A stretch of DNA of 64,000 nucleotides from Nocardioides nitrophenolicus (GCF_016907515.1 NZ_JAFBBY010000001.1:5332001-5396000), one strand, 5' to 3'; numbered from the stretch's first letter, positions 16,600-27,237 are shown. The notes: generated from the sequence alone by a model not told the origin. Translations and numbers: made by a program.

Positions 16600-17358
16600 C
16601 TATCGGCCGCGCAGCCGGCGGCCGAGAGTGCCGGCCGTGGCGACGACCGCTCGCGCCAGCCGGGCGCGCTGCCCGGCGTCCAACTCGTCGGTCGGGTAGG
16701 TGATGGCGACCCCGGCGACCGGCATCGCGTTGTGGTCGAGAACGGCGGCCGCGACGCTCGCCATGCCCTGGGTGACCTCGCTGTCCTCGACCGCGAACCC
16801 GCGCTGCCGGGTCTGGGCGAGCACCGAGCGCAACGCCGTGGGTGAGCTGGGGCCGACGCCGGTCCGGTCCACGAACGACGCCCGGTCCGGGTAGAGCGCG
16901 CGGACCTGGCTGGCCGGCAGGTGCGCGAGGATCGCGCGTCCGCTGGCGGTCAGGTGCGAGGGCAGCCGGACGCCGACGTCGGTGACGAGTGGGGGCCGTC
17001 CGGGGGCACGCTCCTCCACGACGTACAGCACGTCGCGGCCGTGGGGGACCGCGAGGTGGGCGCTGTGGCCGGTGCGGTCGACGAGAGCGGCGAGCGGCCG
17101 GCGGGCCAGGCGCTGCAGCGGGGCCTGACGTGCGTAGCCCGAGCCGACCTCGAAGGCCGCCACCCCGAGGCCGTAGCGACGGTCGTCGGGCAGGTGCACC
17201 ACGAAGCCCTCGTCGGCCATCGCCTGGAGCAGGTGGTACGTCGTGGACCGGGGGATCGCCAGCTCGCGCGCGATCCGCTCGACCGGGACCGGCTCCGGCT
17301 GCGCGGCGAGGAAGCGCAGCACGCGCAGGGCCCTGGTCGCGGCGGGAACCTGGGGCAT
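16600..17358 (-). CDS. IclR-family regulator, probable hut regulator
   Basis: 252-aa IclR-type regulator: winged helix at about residues 5-65 (ALRVLRFLAAQPEPVPVERIA, ELAIPRSTTYHLLQAM, broken here) and the ligand-binding domain with RLPSHLTASGRAILAHLP and VAAAVLDHNAMPVAGVAITYP. ATG 17358 has AAGGAG 7 nt upstream. It is transcribed divergently from hutH with 107 bp between starts, so it is likely to sense histidine or urocanate and to control the hut operon. Most described hut regulators are HutC (GntR family) or HutP, so an IclR member would be a less usual solution. The regulatory link is inferred from position only. Confidence 0.85.
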   Translation of the reverse strand: MPQVPAATRALRVLRFLAAQPEPVPVERIARELAIPRSTTYHLLQAMADEGFVVHLPDDRRYGLGVAAFEVGSGYARQAPLQRLARRPLAALVDRTGHSAHLAVPHGRDVLYVVEERAPGRPPLVTDVGVRLPSHLTASGRAILAHLPASQVRALYPDRASFVDRTGVGPSSPTALRSVLAQTRQRGFAVEDSEVTQGMASVAAAVLDHNAMPVAGVAITYPTDELDAGQRARLARAVVATAGTLGRRLRGR

Positions 17359-17394
17359 CGCAGCTCCTTCGCGGCTTGTCGGTGAGGTCACGCT

Positions 17395-17410
17395 GTCTCG
17401 GATCTGAGAC
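17395..17410. promoter_or_regulatory. Candidate operator between iclR and hutH
   Basis: GTCTC-GGATCT-GAGAC is a 5-bp-arm inverted repeat with a GATC core, 14 of 16 positions symmetrical. It is 37 bp upstream of the iclR start and 56 bp upstream of hutH, a typical site for a divergent-operon IclR regulator. Confidence 0.45.
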
Positions 17411-17465
17411 TCATCATGCCGCGAGGCCCTGGTGGACGCCACCCCCTGAGGCACAGGATCGTGGC

Positions 17466-19010
17466 ATGGAGAAAGTGACGATCGGTACGGGTGCGGTCTC
17501 GTTCGACGACGTGGTCGCGGTCGCCCGTGGGGGCGCCGGTGTGGTGCTCAGCGACGAGGCCCTGGCGGCCATCGACAAGGCGCGCGCGGTCATCGAGGAC
17601 CTCGCCGCGTCCCCGACGCCCCACTACGGCGTCTCCACCGGGTTCGGCGCGCTCGCCACCCGGCACATCGCCCCCGAGCTGCGCGCCCAGCTGCAGCGCT
17701 CGCTGGTCCGCTCGCACGCGGCCGGCAGCGGCCCCGAGGTCGAGCGCGAGGTGGTCCGCGGCCTGATGCTGCTGCGCCTGTCGACGCTGGCGACCGGCCG
17801 CACCGGCGTACGGCGGGAGACCGCCGAGCTGCTCGCCGCCCTGCTGACCCACGGCATCACGCCCGTCGTGCACGAGTACGGCTCGCTCGGCTGCTCCGGC
17901 GACCTGGCGCCGCTGGCGCACTGCGCGCTCGCGCTCATGGGGGAGGGCCCGGTGCGCACGGCCGACGGCGAGCTCACGGATGCCGCCACCGCCCTCGCCG
18001 CGGCCGGGCTGACGCCGGTCGAGCTGCAGGAGAAGGAGGGCCTGGCCCTCATCAACGGCACCGACGGCATGCTCGGCATGCTCGTGCTCGCGATCCACGA
18101 CCTGACCGAGCTGCTCAAGGTCGCCGACATCTCCGCGGCCATGTCGGTCGAGGGCCAGCTCGGCACCGACCGGGTGTTCGCGCCCGAGCTGCAGGCCATC
18201 CGCCCGCACCCCGGCCAGGCGGCCTCCGCGGCCAACCTCACCGCGCTGCTGCGCGACTCCGGCGTCGTCGCCTCGCACCGCGGCCCCGACTGCAACCGGG
18301 TGCAGGACGCGTACTCGCTGCGCTGCTCGCCCCAGGTCCACGGCGGCGTGCGCGACACGGTCGCCCACGCGGCCTCGGTGGCCTCTCGCGAGCTCGCGTC
18401 GGCCGTCGACAACCCGGTGGTCCTCGCCGACCAGGGCCGCGTCGAGTCCAACGGCAACTTCCACGGCGCGCCGGTCGCCTACGTGCTCGACTTCCTCGCG
18501 ATCGTCACCGCCGACCTCGCGTCGATCGCGGAGCGTCGTACCGACCGCTTCCTCGACAAGGCCCGCAACCACGGCCTCCCGCCGTTCCTGGCCGACGACC
18601 CGGGCGTCGACTCCGGCCTGATGATCGCGCAGTACACCCAGGCCGCGATCGTCTCCGAGCTCAAGCGCCTGGCCAACCCCGCCAGCGTCGACTCGATCCC
18701 GTCGAGCGCCATGCAGGAGGACCACGTCTCGATGGGCTGGTCGTCCGCGCGCAAGCTCCGCCGCTCGGTCGACGGGCTCACCCGAGTCCTCGCGATCGAG
18801 CTGATGACGGCGGCCCGGGCGCTCAACCTGCGCGCCCCGCTCACCCCCAGCCCCGCCACCGGCGCCGTCGCCGAGCTGCTCCGCGGCGCCGGCGTCGGCG
18901 GCCCCGGCACCGACCGCTTCCTCGCCCCCGAGATCGACACCGCCTACCAGCTCGTCGCCGACCGCTCCGTCACCGCGGCCGTCGCGAACGTGATCGGAGA
19001 ACTCGCATGA
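17466..19010 (+). CDS. hutH: Histidine ammonia-lyase
   Basis: 514-aa enzyme that deaminates L-histidine to urocanate, the first step of histidine catabolism. The family signature [23 protein letters not shown] contains the triad that cyclises to the MIO electrophile; here it reads Cys143-Ser144-Gly145 where most family members have Ala-Ser-Gly. The active-site Tyr is in [11 protein letters not shown] (about 52-62). ATG 17466 lies 6 nt after CAGGAT (17454-17459), so the operon may be leaderless. The stop overlaps hutU (ATGA). It opens a five-gene operon with no gaps. Confidence 0.95.
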   Translation: MEKVTIGTGAVSFDDVVAVARGGAGVVLSDEALAAIDKARAVIEDLAASPTPHYGVSTGFGALATRHIAPELRAQLQRSLVRSHAAGSGPEVEREVVRGLMLLRLSTLATGRTGVRRETAELLAALLTHGITPVVHEYGSLGCSGDLAPLAHCALALMGEGPVRTADGELTDAATALAAAGLTPVELQEKEGLALINGTDGMLGMLVLAIHDLTELLKVADISAAMSVEGQLGTDRVFAPELQAIRPHPGQAASAANLTALLRDSGVVASHRGPDCNRVQDAYSLRCSPQVHGGVRDTVAHAASVASRELASAVDNPVVLADQGRVESNGNFHGAPVAYVLDFLAIVTADLASIAERRTDRFLDKARNHGLPPFLADDPGVDSGLMIAQYTQAAIVSELKRLANPASVDSIPSSAMQEDHVSMGWSSARKLRRSVDGLTRVLAIELMTAARALNLRAPLTPSPATGAVAELLRGAGVGGPGTDRFLAPEIDTAYQLVADRSVTAAVANVIGELA

Positions 19011-20677
19011 CCACCCAGCAGGACAACCCGCGCCTCCCCATCCACGCCGCCACCGGCACCGAGCTGACCGCGAAGTCGTGGCAGACCGAGGCCCCGCTGC
19101 GGATGCTGATGAACAATCTCGACCCCGAGAACGCCGAGCGTCCCGAGGACCTCGTCGTCTACGGCGGCACCGGCAAGGCCGCGCGCAGCTGGGAGGCGTA
19201 CGACGCCCTCGTGCGCACCCTGCGCGACCTCGAGGACGACGAGACCATGCTCGTCCAGAGCGGCAAGCCGGTCGGCGTCTGGAAGACCAACAAGTGGGCG
19301 CCCCGCGTGCTCATCGCCAACTCCAACCTGGTCGGCGACTGGGCCAACTGGGAGGAGTTTCGCCGCCTGGAGGAGCTCGGCCTCACCATGTACGGCCAGA
19401 TGACGGCCGGCTCGTGGATCTACATCGGCACCCAGGGCATCCTCCAGGGCACCTTCGAGACGTTCGCCGCGGTCGCCGACAAGCGCTTCGACGGCACGCT
19501 CGCCGGCACGATCACGCTGACCGCCGGGCTCGGCGGCATGGGCGGCGCCCAGCCGCTCGCCGTCACCATGAACGACGGCGTCGCGATCTGCGTCGACGTC
19601 GACCAGAGCCGGATCACCCGTCGCATCGAGCACCGCTACCTCGACGTCCAGGCCGACGACCTCGACCACGCGCTCGAGCTGGCGGTGGCCGCGCGCGACG
19701 AACGACGCGGCCTGTCCATCGGCCTGCTCGGCAACGCCGCCGAGATCTTCCCGAAGCTGCTGGAGATGAAGGCGCCGATCGACATCGTCACCGACCAGAC
19801 GTCGGCGCACGACCCGCTGTCGTACCTGCCCGTGGGCGTGCCGTTCGAGGAGTGGCAACAGACCGCCGAGCGCGACCCGGAGGGCTTCACGAAGGACGCG
19901 CAGGCGTCGATGGCCGCGCACGTGCGGGCGATGGTGGAGTTCCAGGACGCCGGCGCCGAGGTCTTCGACTACGGCAACTCGATCCGCGACGAGGCGCGCA
20001 AGGGCGGCTACGACCGGGCGTTCGAGTTCCCGGGCTTCGTCCCGGCGTACATCCGGCCGCTGTTCTGCGAGGGCAAGGGCCCCTTCCGCTGGGCCGCGCT
20101 CTCCGGCGACCCGGCCGACATCGCCGCCACCGACAAGGCGATCCTCGAGCTGTTCCCCGACAACGAGCGGCTCCACAAGTGGATCGGCATGGCCCAGGAG
20201 CGGGTCCACTACCAGGGCCTCCCGGCGCGGATCTGCTGGCTGGGCTACCAGGAGCGCCACCTGGCCGGCCTCAAGTTCAACGAGATGGTCAAGAACGGGG
20301 AGCTCAAGGCGCCGATCGTGATCGGCCGCGACCACCTCGACTGCGGCTCCGTCGCGTCGCCCTACCGCGAGACCGAGGCCATGCTCGACGGCTCCGACGC
20401 GATCGCCGACTGGCCGCTGCTCAACGCGATGACCGCCGTCGCGTCCGGCGCCACCTGGGTGTCGCTGCACCACGGCGGCGGTGTCGGCATGGGCCGCTCG
20501 ATCCACTCCGGGCAGGTGTGCGTCGCCGACGGCACTGAGCTGGCTGCTGCGAAGATCGAGGCCGTGCTGACCAACGACCCGGGCATGGGCGTCATCCGCC
20601 ACGTCGACGCGGGCTACCCGCGGGCGATCGAGGTGGCCGCCGAGCGCGGCGTCCGGATCCCCATGCAGGAGGGCTGA
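19007..20677 (+). CDS. hutU: Urocanate hydratase
   Basis: 556-aa urocanase converting urocanate to 4-imidazolone-5-propionate in the cytoplasm with tightly bound NAD. The NAD-binding segment GLGGMGGAQ lies at 174-182. The conserved [19 protein letters not shown] (about 36-54) and [14 protein letters not shown] near the C-terminus are present, and the length is standard for the family. ATG 19007 overlaps the hutH stop, which indicates translational coupling. Confidence 0.95.
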   Translation: MTTQQDNPRLPIHAATGTELTAKSWQTEAPLRMLMNNLDPENAERPEDLVVYGGTGKAARSWEAYDALVRTLRDLEDDETMLVQSGKPVGVWKTNKWAPRVLIANSNLVGDWANWEEFRRLEELGLTMYGQMTAGSWIYIGTQGILQGTFETFAAVADKRFDGTLAGTITLTAGLGGMGGAQPLAVTMNDGVAICVDVDQSRITRRIEHRYLDVQADDLDHALELAVAARDERRGLSIGLLGNAAEIFPKLLEMKAPIDIVTDQTSAHDPLSYLPVGVPFEEWQQTAERDPEGFTKDAQASMAAHVRAMVEFQDAGAEVFDYGNSIRDEARKGGYDRAFEFPGFVPAYIRPLFCEGKGPFRWAALSGDPADIAATDKAILELFPDNERLHKWIGMAQERVHYQGLPARICWLGYQERHLAGLKFNEMVKNGELKAPIVIGRDHLDCGSVASPYRETEAMLDGSDAIADWPLLNAMTAVASGATWVSLHHGGGVGMGRSIHSGQVCVADGTELAAAKIEAVLTNDPGMGVIRHVDAGYPRAIEVAAERGVRIPMQEG

Positions 20678-20681
20678 TCAC

Positions 20682-21881
20682 GTGACCCAGGTGGCCGACT
20701 TCGAGCAGATGTGGCGCGACCTCGCGCCCGTCGGACGCTCGGCGTCCTCCGGCGGCTACTTCCGCCAGCCTTGGCACTCCGCCGAGCTCGAGCTGCGGGC
20801 GTGGTTCCGCGAGGCGGCCACGGCCCGGGGGCTCGAGCTCGAGGAGGACCCGTTCGGCAACCTGGTCGCCTGGTGGGGGCCGGACAGCCTCGGCTCGGGC
20901 ACGGACAAGGTGCTCACCGGCTCCCACCTCGACTCCGTCCTCGACGGCGGTGCGTACGACGGCCCGCTGGGCGTCGTCTCGTCGTTCGCCGCGGTCGACC
21001 TGATGCGCTCGCGCGGGGTGCAGCCGGCGCGGCGGCTCGGGGTCGCGGCGTTCGTCGAGGAGGAGGGCTCCCGCTTCGGCCGGGCCTGCCTCGGCTCCCG
21101 GCTCGCCGTCGGCACCACCACCTGGGACGTCGCGCGCGAGCTCACCGACCGCGAGGGCGTTCGTCTGGGCGACGTGATCGAGGGAGGCACGTCGACCCTG
21201 CTCGACGGCGTCGCGACCTACGTCGAGCTCCACGTCGAGCAGGGCCGCGGCCTGATCGACCTCGACGCACCCGTCGGCGTACACAGCGCGATCTGGCCGC
21301 ACGGGCGCTACCGCTACGACATCGCCGGCCGGGCCGACCACGCGGGCACCACTCGCATGGAGGACCGCGCCGACCCGATGCTCACCTACGCGATGACCGC
21401 GCTCGCCGCCAACAAGCAGGCTCGCCTCTCGGGGCAGCGCGCGACCTTCGGCCGGATCGACGTGCGGCCCAATGGCACCAACGCCGTCCCCTCCCACGTC
21501 ACCGCCTGGCTCGACGCCCGGGCCGAGTCCGACGCCGCGCTGGCCGCCCTCGTCGCCGCCGTCGAGAAGCAGGCCCTCGACCGAGGCGGCCGCGACGGCA
21601 CCACGGTCACGGTCACGCCCGAGTCGGTCAGCGGCGAGGTCGCCTTCGACACCGCGCTGCGCGACGAGCTCGTCGCGCGGCTCGGGGGAGTGCCGGTGCT
21701 GCCGACCCAGGCCGGCCACGACGCCGGGATCCTCCAGGACGCCGGCATCCCCACCGCGATGCTCTTCGTCCGTAACCCGTCGGGCGTCTCGCACTCGCCG
21801 TACGAGTCCGCCGAGACAGCCGACTGCCTGGCCGGCGTCGAGGCGCTGGCCGACGCGCTCACCGGGCTGGTCGCGCCGTGA
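20682..21881 (+). CDS. M20-family amidohydrolase in hut operon (allantoate amidohydrolase-like)
   Basis: 399-aa metallo-amidohydrolase of the allantoate/N-carbamoyl-amino-acid hydrolase group. Metal ligands are visible as His82 (TGSHLDS), Asp93 (GGAYDGPLG), the EEEGSRFG glutamates (126-128), His in ELHVEQG and His in QAGHDAGIL. Its position between hutU and hutF is telling: hutF releases N-formimino-derived N-formylglutamate, and no hutG-type deformylase is present, so this enzyme probably hydrolyses N-formyl-L-glutamate to formate and glutamate. GTG 20682 comes 4 nt after the hutU stop, and its own stop overlaps hutF (GTGA). True allantoate or carbamoyl substrates cannot be excluded. Confidence 0.82.
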   Translation: MTQVADFEQMWRDLAPVGRSASSGGYFRQPWHSAELELRAWFREAATARGLELEEDPFGNLVAWWGPDSLGSGTDKVLTGSHLDSVLDGGAYDGPLGVVSSFAAVDLMRSRGVQPARRLGVAAFVEEEGSRFGRACLGSRLAVGTTTWDVARELTDREGVRLGDVIEGGTSTLLDGVATYVELHVEQGRGLIDLDAPVGVHSAIWPHGRYRYDIAGRADHAGTTRMEDRADPMLTYAMTALAANKQARLSGQRATFGRIDVRPNGTNAVPSHVTAWLDARAESDAALAALVAAVEKQALDRGGRDGTTVTVTPESVSGEVAFDTALRDELVARLGGVPVLPTQAGHDAGILQDAGIPTAMLFVRNPSGVSHSPYESAETADCLAGVEALADALTGLVAP

Positions 21882-23188
21882 CGGCGTACCTGCTCGAGCG
21901 GGCGTGGGTCGACGGCCGGGTCCGGGACACCGTCCGGGTCGAGGTCGAGCACGGGCGGATCACCTCCGTCGATCCCGACGCCACGACCACCGGCATCCCG
22001 CTGCGCGGGCTCACCCTGCCCGGCCTCGCCAACACCCACAGCCACGCCTTCCACCGGGCCCTGCGCGGGCGCACCCAGACCGACCGCGGCACCTTCTGGA
22101 CCTGGCGCGAGCAGATGTACGCCGTGGCCGGGCGGCTCGATCCCGACACGTACTACGAGCTGGCCAAGGCCACGTACGCCGAGATGGTCGCGGCCGGCTA
22201 CACCTCGGTCGGCGAGTTCCACTACCTCCACCACCAGGCCGGCGGGACGCCGTACGACGAGCCCAACGCGATGGGCAACGCCCTCCTCGCCGCGGCCCGC
22301 GACGCCGGCATCCGGATCACTTTGCTCGACACGCTCTACCTGTCGAGCGGCTTCGGCGCCGCCCCCGAGGGCGTGCAGCGCCGCTTCTCCGACGGCACCG
22401 CGGAGGCCTGGCACGAGCGCGTCTTCGCGCTCGCCCCGCTGACCGGCGCCGCCTCCCTGATCGGTGTCGCGGCCCACTCGGTGCGCGCGGTCCCCGCCGA
22501 CGCGCTGAAGGCGTTCGCCCCCTACGTCGCGGACGGCGTACCGGTCCACGTGCACCTCTCCGAGCAGGTCAAGGAGAACGCCGACTGCGTCGCCGCCCAC
22601 GGCGTCACGCCGACCCGACTGCTCGCCGACCACGGCGTGCTCGGCCCGATGACGAGCGCGGTCCACGCCACCCACCTGACCGACGAGGACATCCGACTGT
22701 TGGGGGAGGCGCGCGCGTTCGCGTCGTTCTGCCCCACCACCGAGCGCGATCTCGGCGACGGCATCGGCCCGGCGCGCGCGCTGCAGGAGGCCGGATCGGT
22801 GCTGACGCTCGGCTCCGACAGCCACGCGGTCATCGACGCCTTCGAGGAGATGCGCGCCGTGGAGATGGACGAGCGCCTCGCCACCCAGGCCCGCGGCCAC
22901 TGGACCGCCGCCGAGCTGCTGCTCGCCGGCACCGCCGACGGCCACCGCAGCCTCGGCTTCGCCGACGCGGGCGCGATCGCGGTCGGCCAGCGCGCCGATC
23001 TCGTCACCATCGACCTCGCCTCGCCCCGTACCGCCGGGACCGGCCGGGACGAGCACGCCGCCGTCTTCGCCGCGGCCGCGGCCGACGTCACGCACGTCGT
23101 GGTCGACGGCAAGGTCGTGTTCGAGGGCGACCACGGCGCCGTCGGGCGCTCCCTCGACGACGTGATCGGAAGGATCTGGAACCCATGA
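21878..23188 (+). CDS. hutF: Formimidoylglutamate deiminase
   Basis: 436-aa amidohydrolase-superfamily enzyme that deiminates N-formimidoyl-L-glutamate to N-formyl-L-glutamate. Metal ligands sit in [14 protein letters not shown] (about 48-61), [16 protein letters not shown] and GSDSHAV. The FWTWREQMY segment is typical for HutF. The GTG start overlaps the previous stop (GTGA) and the TGA overlaps the hutI start (ATGA). The presence of HutF means this organism uses the five-step pathway rather than direct HutG formiminoglutamase. Confidence 0.92.
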   Translation: MTAYLLERAWVDGRVRDTVRVEVEHGRITSVDPDATTTGIPLRGLTLPGLANTHSHAFHRALRGRTQTDRGTFWTWREQMYAVAGRLDPDTYYELAKATYAEMVAAGYTSVGEFHYLHHQAGGTPYDEPNAMGNALLAAARDAGIRITLLDTLYLSSGFGAAPEGVQRRFSDGTAEAWHERVFALAPLTGAASLIGVAAHSVRAVPADALKAFAPYVADGVPVHVHLSEQVKENADCVAAHGVTPTRLLADHGVLGPMTSAVHATHLTDEDIRLLGEARAFASFCPTTERDLGDGIGPARALQEAGSVLTLGSDSHAVIDAFEEMRAVEMDERLATQARGHWTAAELLLAGTADGHRSLGFADAGAIAVGQRADLVTIDLASPRTAGTGRDEHAAVFAAAAADVTHVVVDGKVVFEGDHGAVGRSLDDVIGRIWNP

Positions 23189-24339
23189 GCCTGCTCATCA
23201 CCAACATCGGCGAGCTGGTCACCAACGACCCCGCCGCTGAGCCGGGCGACCTGCTCGGCGTGCGCACCGACGCGGCCGTCGTCCTCACCGACGGCGTCGT
23301 CTCGTGGGTCGGTGCGGCCGCCGACGCGCCCGCCGCCGACGAGGTCGTCGACGCCCAGGGCCGCGCGGTGCTGCCCGGCTTCGTCGACAGCCACAGCCAC
23401 CTGGTGTTCGCGGGCGACCGGTCGCTGGAGTTCCAGGCCCGGATGGCGGGGGAGTCCTACGCCGCGGGCGGCATCCGCACCACCGTCGCGGCCACCCGTG
23501 CGGCGTCCGACGACCAGCTCGCGGCCGGCGTCGCACGCCACGTCGCCGAGATGCGCCGCCAGGGCACGACCACGCTCGAGATCAAGTCCGGCTACGGCCT
23601 GTCGGTCGAGGACGAGGCCCGCTCGCTGCGCGTCGCCCGTGAGTTCACCGACGAGACGACCTTCCTCGGCGCCCACGTCGTCGCCCCCGAGTACGCCGAC
23701 GACCCGGCCGGCTACGTCGACCTGGTCACCGGCCCGATGCTCGAGGCCGCCGCCCCCCACGCGCGCTGGATCGACGTGTTCTGCGAGCGCGGCGCCTTCG
23801 ACGAGGACCAGGCCCGCACCATTCTCGCCGCCGGTGCGGCCGTCGGCCTGAAGGGCCGCCTCCACGCCAACCAGCTCGGCGAGGGCCCCGGTGTCCGCCT
23901 CGCCGCCGAGCTCGGCCTCACCGCCGTCGACCACTGCACCTACCTCAGCGACGACGACGTCCACGCCCTGCGCGACGCCGGCACCGTCGCGACGCTGCTG
24001 CCCGGCGTCGAGTTCAGCACGAAGCACCCCTACCCGTCGGGCCGCCGGCTGATCGACGCCGGTGTCACCGTCGCGCTCGCCAGCGACTGCAACCCGGGCT
24101 CCTGCTACACGAGCTCGCTGCCGTTCTGCATCGCGCTCGCCGTCCGGGAGATGGGGATGACGCCCGCCGAGGCGGTCTGGGCCGCGACCGCCGGCGGCGC
24201 CGCCGCCCTCGGTCGCACCGACGTGGGCCGCGTCGTGGTCGGCGGCCGGGCCGACCTGCAGCTGCTCGACGCGCCCACCCACGTGCACCTCGCCTACCGG
24301 CCCGGCGTGCCACTCGTCGTCCGGACCTGGAGCGCGTGA
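23185..24339 (+). CDS. hutI: Imidazolonepropionase
   Basis: 384-aa amidohydrolase that opens imidazolone-5-propionate to N-formimidoyl-L-glutamate. The family motifs are clear: [13 protein letters not shown] (metal His pair), [29 protein letters not shown], and [17 protein letters not shown] near the C-terminus. ATG 23185 overlaps the hutF stop. It is the last gene of the hut operon, and the next gene starts only 27 bp later from its own leaderless promoter. No hairpin terminator is evident in that gap. Confidence 0.95.
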   Translation: MSLLITNIGELVTNDPAAEPGDLLGVRTDAAVVLTDGVVSWVGAAADAPAADEVVDAQGRAVLPGFVDSHSHLVFAGDRSLEFQARMAGESYAAGGIRTTVAATRAASDDQLAAGVARHVAEMRRQGTTTLEIKSGYGLSVEDEARSLRVAREFTDETTFLGAHVVAPEYADDPAGYVDLVTGPMLEAAAPHARWIDVFCERGAFDEDQARTILAAGAAVGLKGRLHANQLGEGPGVRLAAELGLTAVDHCTYLSDDDVHALRDAGTVATLLPGVEFSTKHPYPSGRRLIDAGVTVALASDCNPGSCYTSSLPFCIALAVREMGMTPAEAVWAATAGGAAALGRTDVGRVVVGGRADLQLLDAPTHVHLAYRPGVPLVVRTWSA

Positions 24340-24353
24340 CGAGCCACTCGGCC

Positions 24354-24359
24354 TAAGGT
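24354..24359 (+). promoter_or_regulatory. -10 box TAAGGT, leaderless
   Basis: TAAGGT ends 7 nt before ATG 24367 of the DM13-domain gene, the leaderless arrangement seen repeatedly in this window. Confidence 0.5.
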
Positions 24360-24366
24360 GGCGGGC

Positions 24367-24930
24367 ATGTCCCGCAGGCGCGCGATCTGGCTCTCCGTCG
24401 GTGGCGTCCTCGTGGTCGCCCTCGTCGCCGGGCTGGCGGTCTTCCAGCCCTGGCTACTGGTCGTCGACCGCACCGCCGACGAGACCGACGACCCCGCCGC
24501 CGTCGTCGGTACGGCGACCGGCGGGCTCGGCGACACCAGCGTGCCCTCGGCGCCGGGCGCGGAGCTGACCCGGGTGGTGCTCGCGTCGGCGGACTTCATC
24601 GACGGCGAGCACGGCACGTCGGGCACGGCCACGATCTACCGCCGTAGCGACGGCACTCGGTTCCTGCGCATCGAGGACCTCGACACCTCGAACGGCCCCG
24701 ACCTCCACGTCTGGCTCAGCGACCGGCCCAGCGGCGGCGACTGCGCCGGCTGCCGCGATTCGTGGGGCATCTACGACGACGACGCCTACGTCCGGCTCGG
24801 CGAGCTGAAGGGCAACCAGGGCAGCCAGAACTACGAGATCCCGGCCTCGGCGGACCTGTCGTCGATGCGCTCGGTCGTCATCTGGTGCGACCGCTTCAAC
24901 GTCGCGTTCGGCACCGCACCTCTAGCCTGA
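24367..24930 (+). CDS. Membrane-anchored DM13-domain protein
   Basis: 187-aa protein with an N-terminal signal anchor (residues about 5-32) and an extracytoplasmic DM13 domain: [36 protein letters not shown] (split here, about 80-117) with the conserved Cys residues of CAGCRD and [14 protein letters not shown]13 is thought to take part in electron transfer or redox reactions of surface proteins through its cysteines. The start is ATG 24367 because a -10 box sits at the right distance; GTG 24358 lies within that box. No redox partner is adjacent. Confidence 0.85.
   Translation: MSRRRAIWLSVGGVLVVALVAGLAVFQPWLLVVDRTADETDDPAAVVGTATGGLGDTSVPSAPGAELTRVVLASADFIDGEHGTSGTATIYRRSDGTRFLRIEDLDTSNGPDLHVWLSDRPSGGDCAGCRDSWGIYDDDAYVRLGELKGNQGSQNYEIPASADLSSMRSVVIWCDRFNVAFGTAPLA
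24923..24928 (+). promoter_or_regulatory. -10 box TAGCCT, leaderless
   Basis: TAGCCT includes the last codons of the DM13 gene and ends 6 nt before GTG 24935 of the DUF389 gene. Confidence 0.45.
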
Positions 24931-24934
24931 CCTC

Positions 24935-25897
24935 GTGCAGCACCTGCGGATCACCTCGCCCCGCGACCTGACTCCCGCCGTCATCGACGCGCTCCGGGGC
25001 GACCCGGCGGTCACCGGTCTCACCTGCGTGCACGGCGCGTCCCTGGTGCCCGAGGGCGACGTCGTCGAGGCGGACGTGCCTCGCGAGGCGGTCAACGACG
25101 TCGTCGACGCGCTGCGTACGATCGGCGTGCCGCGGGAGGGCGCGATCCACGTGGTCCCGGTCGCGACCTGGCTCTCGCAGCCGGCCCTGGACGCGGAGCG
25201 CCGTACGCCGGGGTCGTCGGCCGACTCCGTGGTGTGGGCCGACGTCACCCAGCGCGCCTACGAGGAGTCCGAGCTCAACTGGACCTTCCTGACGTTCATG
25301 AGCCTGGCCACCCTCATCGCCAGCATCGCCATCGTCCTGGACTCGCAGATCCTCGTGATCGGCGCGATGGTGCTGGGGCCGGAGTTCGTGCCGATCGCGG
25401 CGCTCGGCCTCGCCCTCGTACGACGGCGCCCGTCCCTGCTGCGCTACGCCGTCCGCTCGCTGCTGGTCGGCTTCGCGGTCGCCATCGCCTTCGCCACGCT
25501 CGCCGCGCTCGCGGCGCGGGCGCTCGGCTGGGTCACGCTCGACCAGGTGACCGCGCCGCGGCCCGCGACGGCCTTCGTCTACACGCCCGACAAGTGGTCC
25601 TTCATCGTCGCGGTCGTCGCCGCCGCGGCAGGAGCCCTCTCGCTCACCTCGGCCAAGGTCGGCGGGCTCTCGGGCGTGTTCATCTCCGTCACCACGATCC
25701 CGGCGGCCGGCAACGTCGCGCTGGGCCTGGCGTTCGGCGTCCCCGACGAGATCCGCGGCAGCCTGCTCCAGCTGCTGCTCAACATCTCCGGGATGGCGGT
25801 CGCCGGCTGGCTGACGCTCGCCTTCCAGCAGGCGGTGTGGAGCCGGATGTCCGAGCGACGCGCGCTGCTGGCGGCCAGGATCCGCCGGCGGGACTGA
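24935..25897 (+). CDS. DUF389 membrane protein
   Basis: 320-aa inner-membrane protein of the DUF389 family. The N-terminal 95 residues form a soluble ACT-like regulatory region ([24 protein letters not shown]). About six membrane segments follow, starting with [24 protein letters not shown] and the family hallmark [26 protein letters not shown] (split here, about 147-172). The transport or sensing role of this family is not established. GTG 24935 is chosen from the -10 spacing. It is separated from DM13 by 4 bp. Confidence 0.85.
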   Translation: MQHLRITSPRDLTPAVIDALRGDPAVTGLTCVHGASLVPEGDVVEADVPREAVNDVVDALRTIGVPREGAIHVVPVATWLSQPALDAERRTPGSSADSVVWADVTQRAYEESELNWTFLTFMSLATLIASIAIVLDSQILVIGAMVLGPEFVPIAALGLALVRRRPSLLRYAVRSLLVGFAVAIAFATLAALAARALGWVTLDQVTAPRPATAFVYTPDKWSFIVAVVAAAAGALSLTSAKVGGLSGVFISVTTIPAAGNVALGLAFGVPDEIRGSLLQLLLNISGMAVAGWLTLAFQQAVWSRMSERRALLAARIRRRD

Positions 25898-25907
25898 CCC
25901 GTCCGGC

Positions 25908-25913
25908 TACCGT
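25908..25913 (+). promoter_or_regulatory. -10 box TACCGT, leaderless
   Basis: TACCGT ends 7 nt before ATG 25921, directly behind the DUF389 stop codon. Confidence 0.5.
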
Positions 25914-25920
25914 GCGGGGC

Positions 25921-26448
25921 ATGGCTCTGTCCGACGAGGATGCCCACGGCACCATGCCCAGCGCGCGCCGCGACCGCTCGGTCGTGGTCGACGGCTGGTT
26001 CGCCAGCCACGCCGACTCCGGGACGCCCGGCCCCCACCTGCGGCTGCGCGCCTCCGACTTCGAGGACCTCGTGATCCGCACCGACCAGGTGCCGATGCTG
26101 TGCGCGCTGCTGACCGCCGTCGCCGAGCGGATCGACGCCCGGTGGGCCGTCGACGGCGAGCGGTACGCCGACGAGGTCGTCCGGCGCGCGCCCGACCCCC
26201 AGGACCCCGAGGTCGAGCGCGCCGCGGCCCTGGCCCGACTGCGGTTCGTCGCCGACGTCGGCGCCCGCGCCGAGGAGGTGCTCGCACTGGTCCGTGCCGC
26301 CGACAGCACCGACGAGGCGGTCGACGCCGTGGCGGCGCTGCTGGACGCCGACCCGGCCGACGTACTGGTCCGGCTCGCCCGCTTCAACCTGCTCGGCCTG
26401 ACCCGCGCGGCCACTGAGCGGCGCTGGCAGTTGATCGACGGCGATTGA
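25921..26448 (+). CDS. Hypothetical protein, GyrA-tail-like C-terminus
   Basis: 175-aa soluble protein that I do not recognise with confidence. The first 75 residues are variable (GPHLRLRASDFEDLVIRTDQ). The last 75 (ALARLRFVADVGARAEEVLA, then DEAVDAVAALLDADPADVLV, RLARFNLLGLT) have the rhythm of the helical segment in type II topoisomerase A subunits that precedes their DNA gate region. The resemblance is weak and short, and no catalytic Tyr region is present. It has its own leaderless start and is closed by a strong hairpin directly behind the stop. The function is unknown. Confidence 0.7.
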   Translation: MALSDEDAHGTMPSARRDRSVVVDGWFASHADSGTPGPHLRLRASDFEDLVIRTDQVPMLCALLTAVAERIDARWAVDGERYADEVVRRAPDPQDPEVERAAALARLRFVADVGARAEEVLALVRAADSTDEAVDAVAALLDADPADVLVRLARFNLLGLTRAATERRWQLIDGD

Positions 26449-26478
26449 CCGGATCCCCGCTCGTGGCGGGGGATCCGG
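26449..26478 (+). terminator. Hairpin terminator
   Basis: CCGGATCCCC (26449-26458) and GGGGATCCGG (26469-26478) form a perfect 10-bp stem around a 10-nt loop, beginning one base after the stop of the preceding gene. It has no T-run, as is usual for actinobacteria. Confidence 0.7.
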
Positions 26479-26488
26479 CGCCACGAGG

Positions 26489-27046
26489 ATGGTCTCCGTG
26501 AGCAACGAGACCACCGCCGAGATCGTCCCCGACACCAAGGACTGGACCTGGGTGCTCGACCGTCCGTGCCCCGACTGCGGGTACGACCCGACGGCCGTCG
26601 ACCGGGTGGCCTTCGGCGACGTCATCCGCGACAACGCGGACTTCTGGGTGTCGGTGCTCGAGTCGCCGCGCGCGGACGTCCGGCCCACGCCGACGGTCTG
26701 GTCGCCGACCGAGTACGCCTGCCACATCCGCGACGTCCACCGCGTCTTCCTCGGCCGGGTCGAGCAGATGCTGGCCGAGCCCGACCCGCGGTTCGCGAAC
26801 TGGGACCAGGACGAGACCGCCGTCGCCGAGCGCTACGACGAGCAGCGGCCCGCGGCCGTCGTACCCGACCTGGTGGCGGCGGCCGACGCCGTCGCCGACG
26901 CCTACGACGCGGTGCCCGACGACGCCTGGGCCCGGCCGGGGCGGCGCAGCAACGGCAGCGTCTTCACCGTCGAGACGCTCGGGCGATACCACCTGCACGA
27001 CCTGGTGCACCACCGCTGGGACGTCCGGTGGATCATGGGGGAGTGA
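26489..27046 (+). CDS. DinB-family protein with Cys-pair N-terminus
   Basis: 185-aa DinB/YfiT-type four-helix protein. WTWVLDRPCPDCGYDPTAV near the start contains a CxxC pair; the core has IRDNADFW, WSPTEYACHIRDVHRVFLGR and ETLGRYHLHDLVHHRWDV, whose three His residues are likely metal ligands. The role may be mycothiol- or metal-dependent transfer, but it is not established. ATG 26489 is annotated. GTG 26498 would sit 7 nt after GAGGAT and could be a leaderless start, so the first three residues are uncertain. Its stop overlaps the DUF3046 gene (GTGA). Confidence 0.82.
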   Translation: MVSVSNETTAEIVPDTKDWTWVLDRPCPDCGYDPTAVDRVAFGDVIRDNADFWVSVLESPRADVRPTPTVWSPTEYACHIRDVHRVFLGRVEQMLAEPDPRFANWDQDETAVAERYDEQRPAAVVPDLVAAADAVADAYDAVPDDAWARPGRRSNGSVFTVETLGRYHLHDLVHHRWDVRWIMGE

Positions 27047-27237
27047 GGCACACCGAGTTCTGGGCACGCATGGACCGCAACCTCGGTGACGGCTACGCCC
27101 GGGTGTGGGCCGACAGCTTCGTGATCGGCACGCTCGACCACCGCACCCCGAGCCAGGCGCTCGCCGACGGCGTCTCGCCGAAGGAGGTCTGGCGCGCGGT
27201 CTGGGAGGTGCGCGAGCTCCCGGAGAGCGAGCGGTGA
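27043..27237 (+). CDS. DUF3046 protein
   Basis: 64-aa protein of the DUF3046 family, recognised by RHTEFWARMDRNLG at the start and the VIGTLDHRTPSQALADGVSP core followed by a WRAVWE segment. These small proteins are encoded close to recA in many actinobacteria, which fits here: recA begins 1.5 kb downstream. No function is known. GTG 27043 overlaps the DinB stop and its own stop overlaps the next GTG, so it is in the middle of a coupled operon. Confidence 0.88.
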   Translation: MRHTEFWARMDRNLGDGYARVWADSFVIGTLDHRTPSQALADGVSPKEVWRAVWEVRELPESER

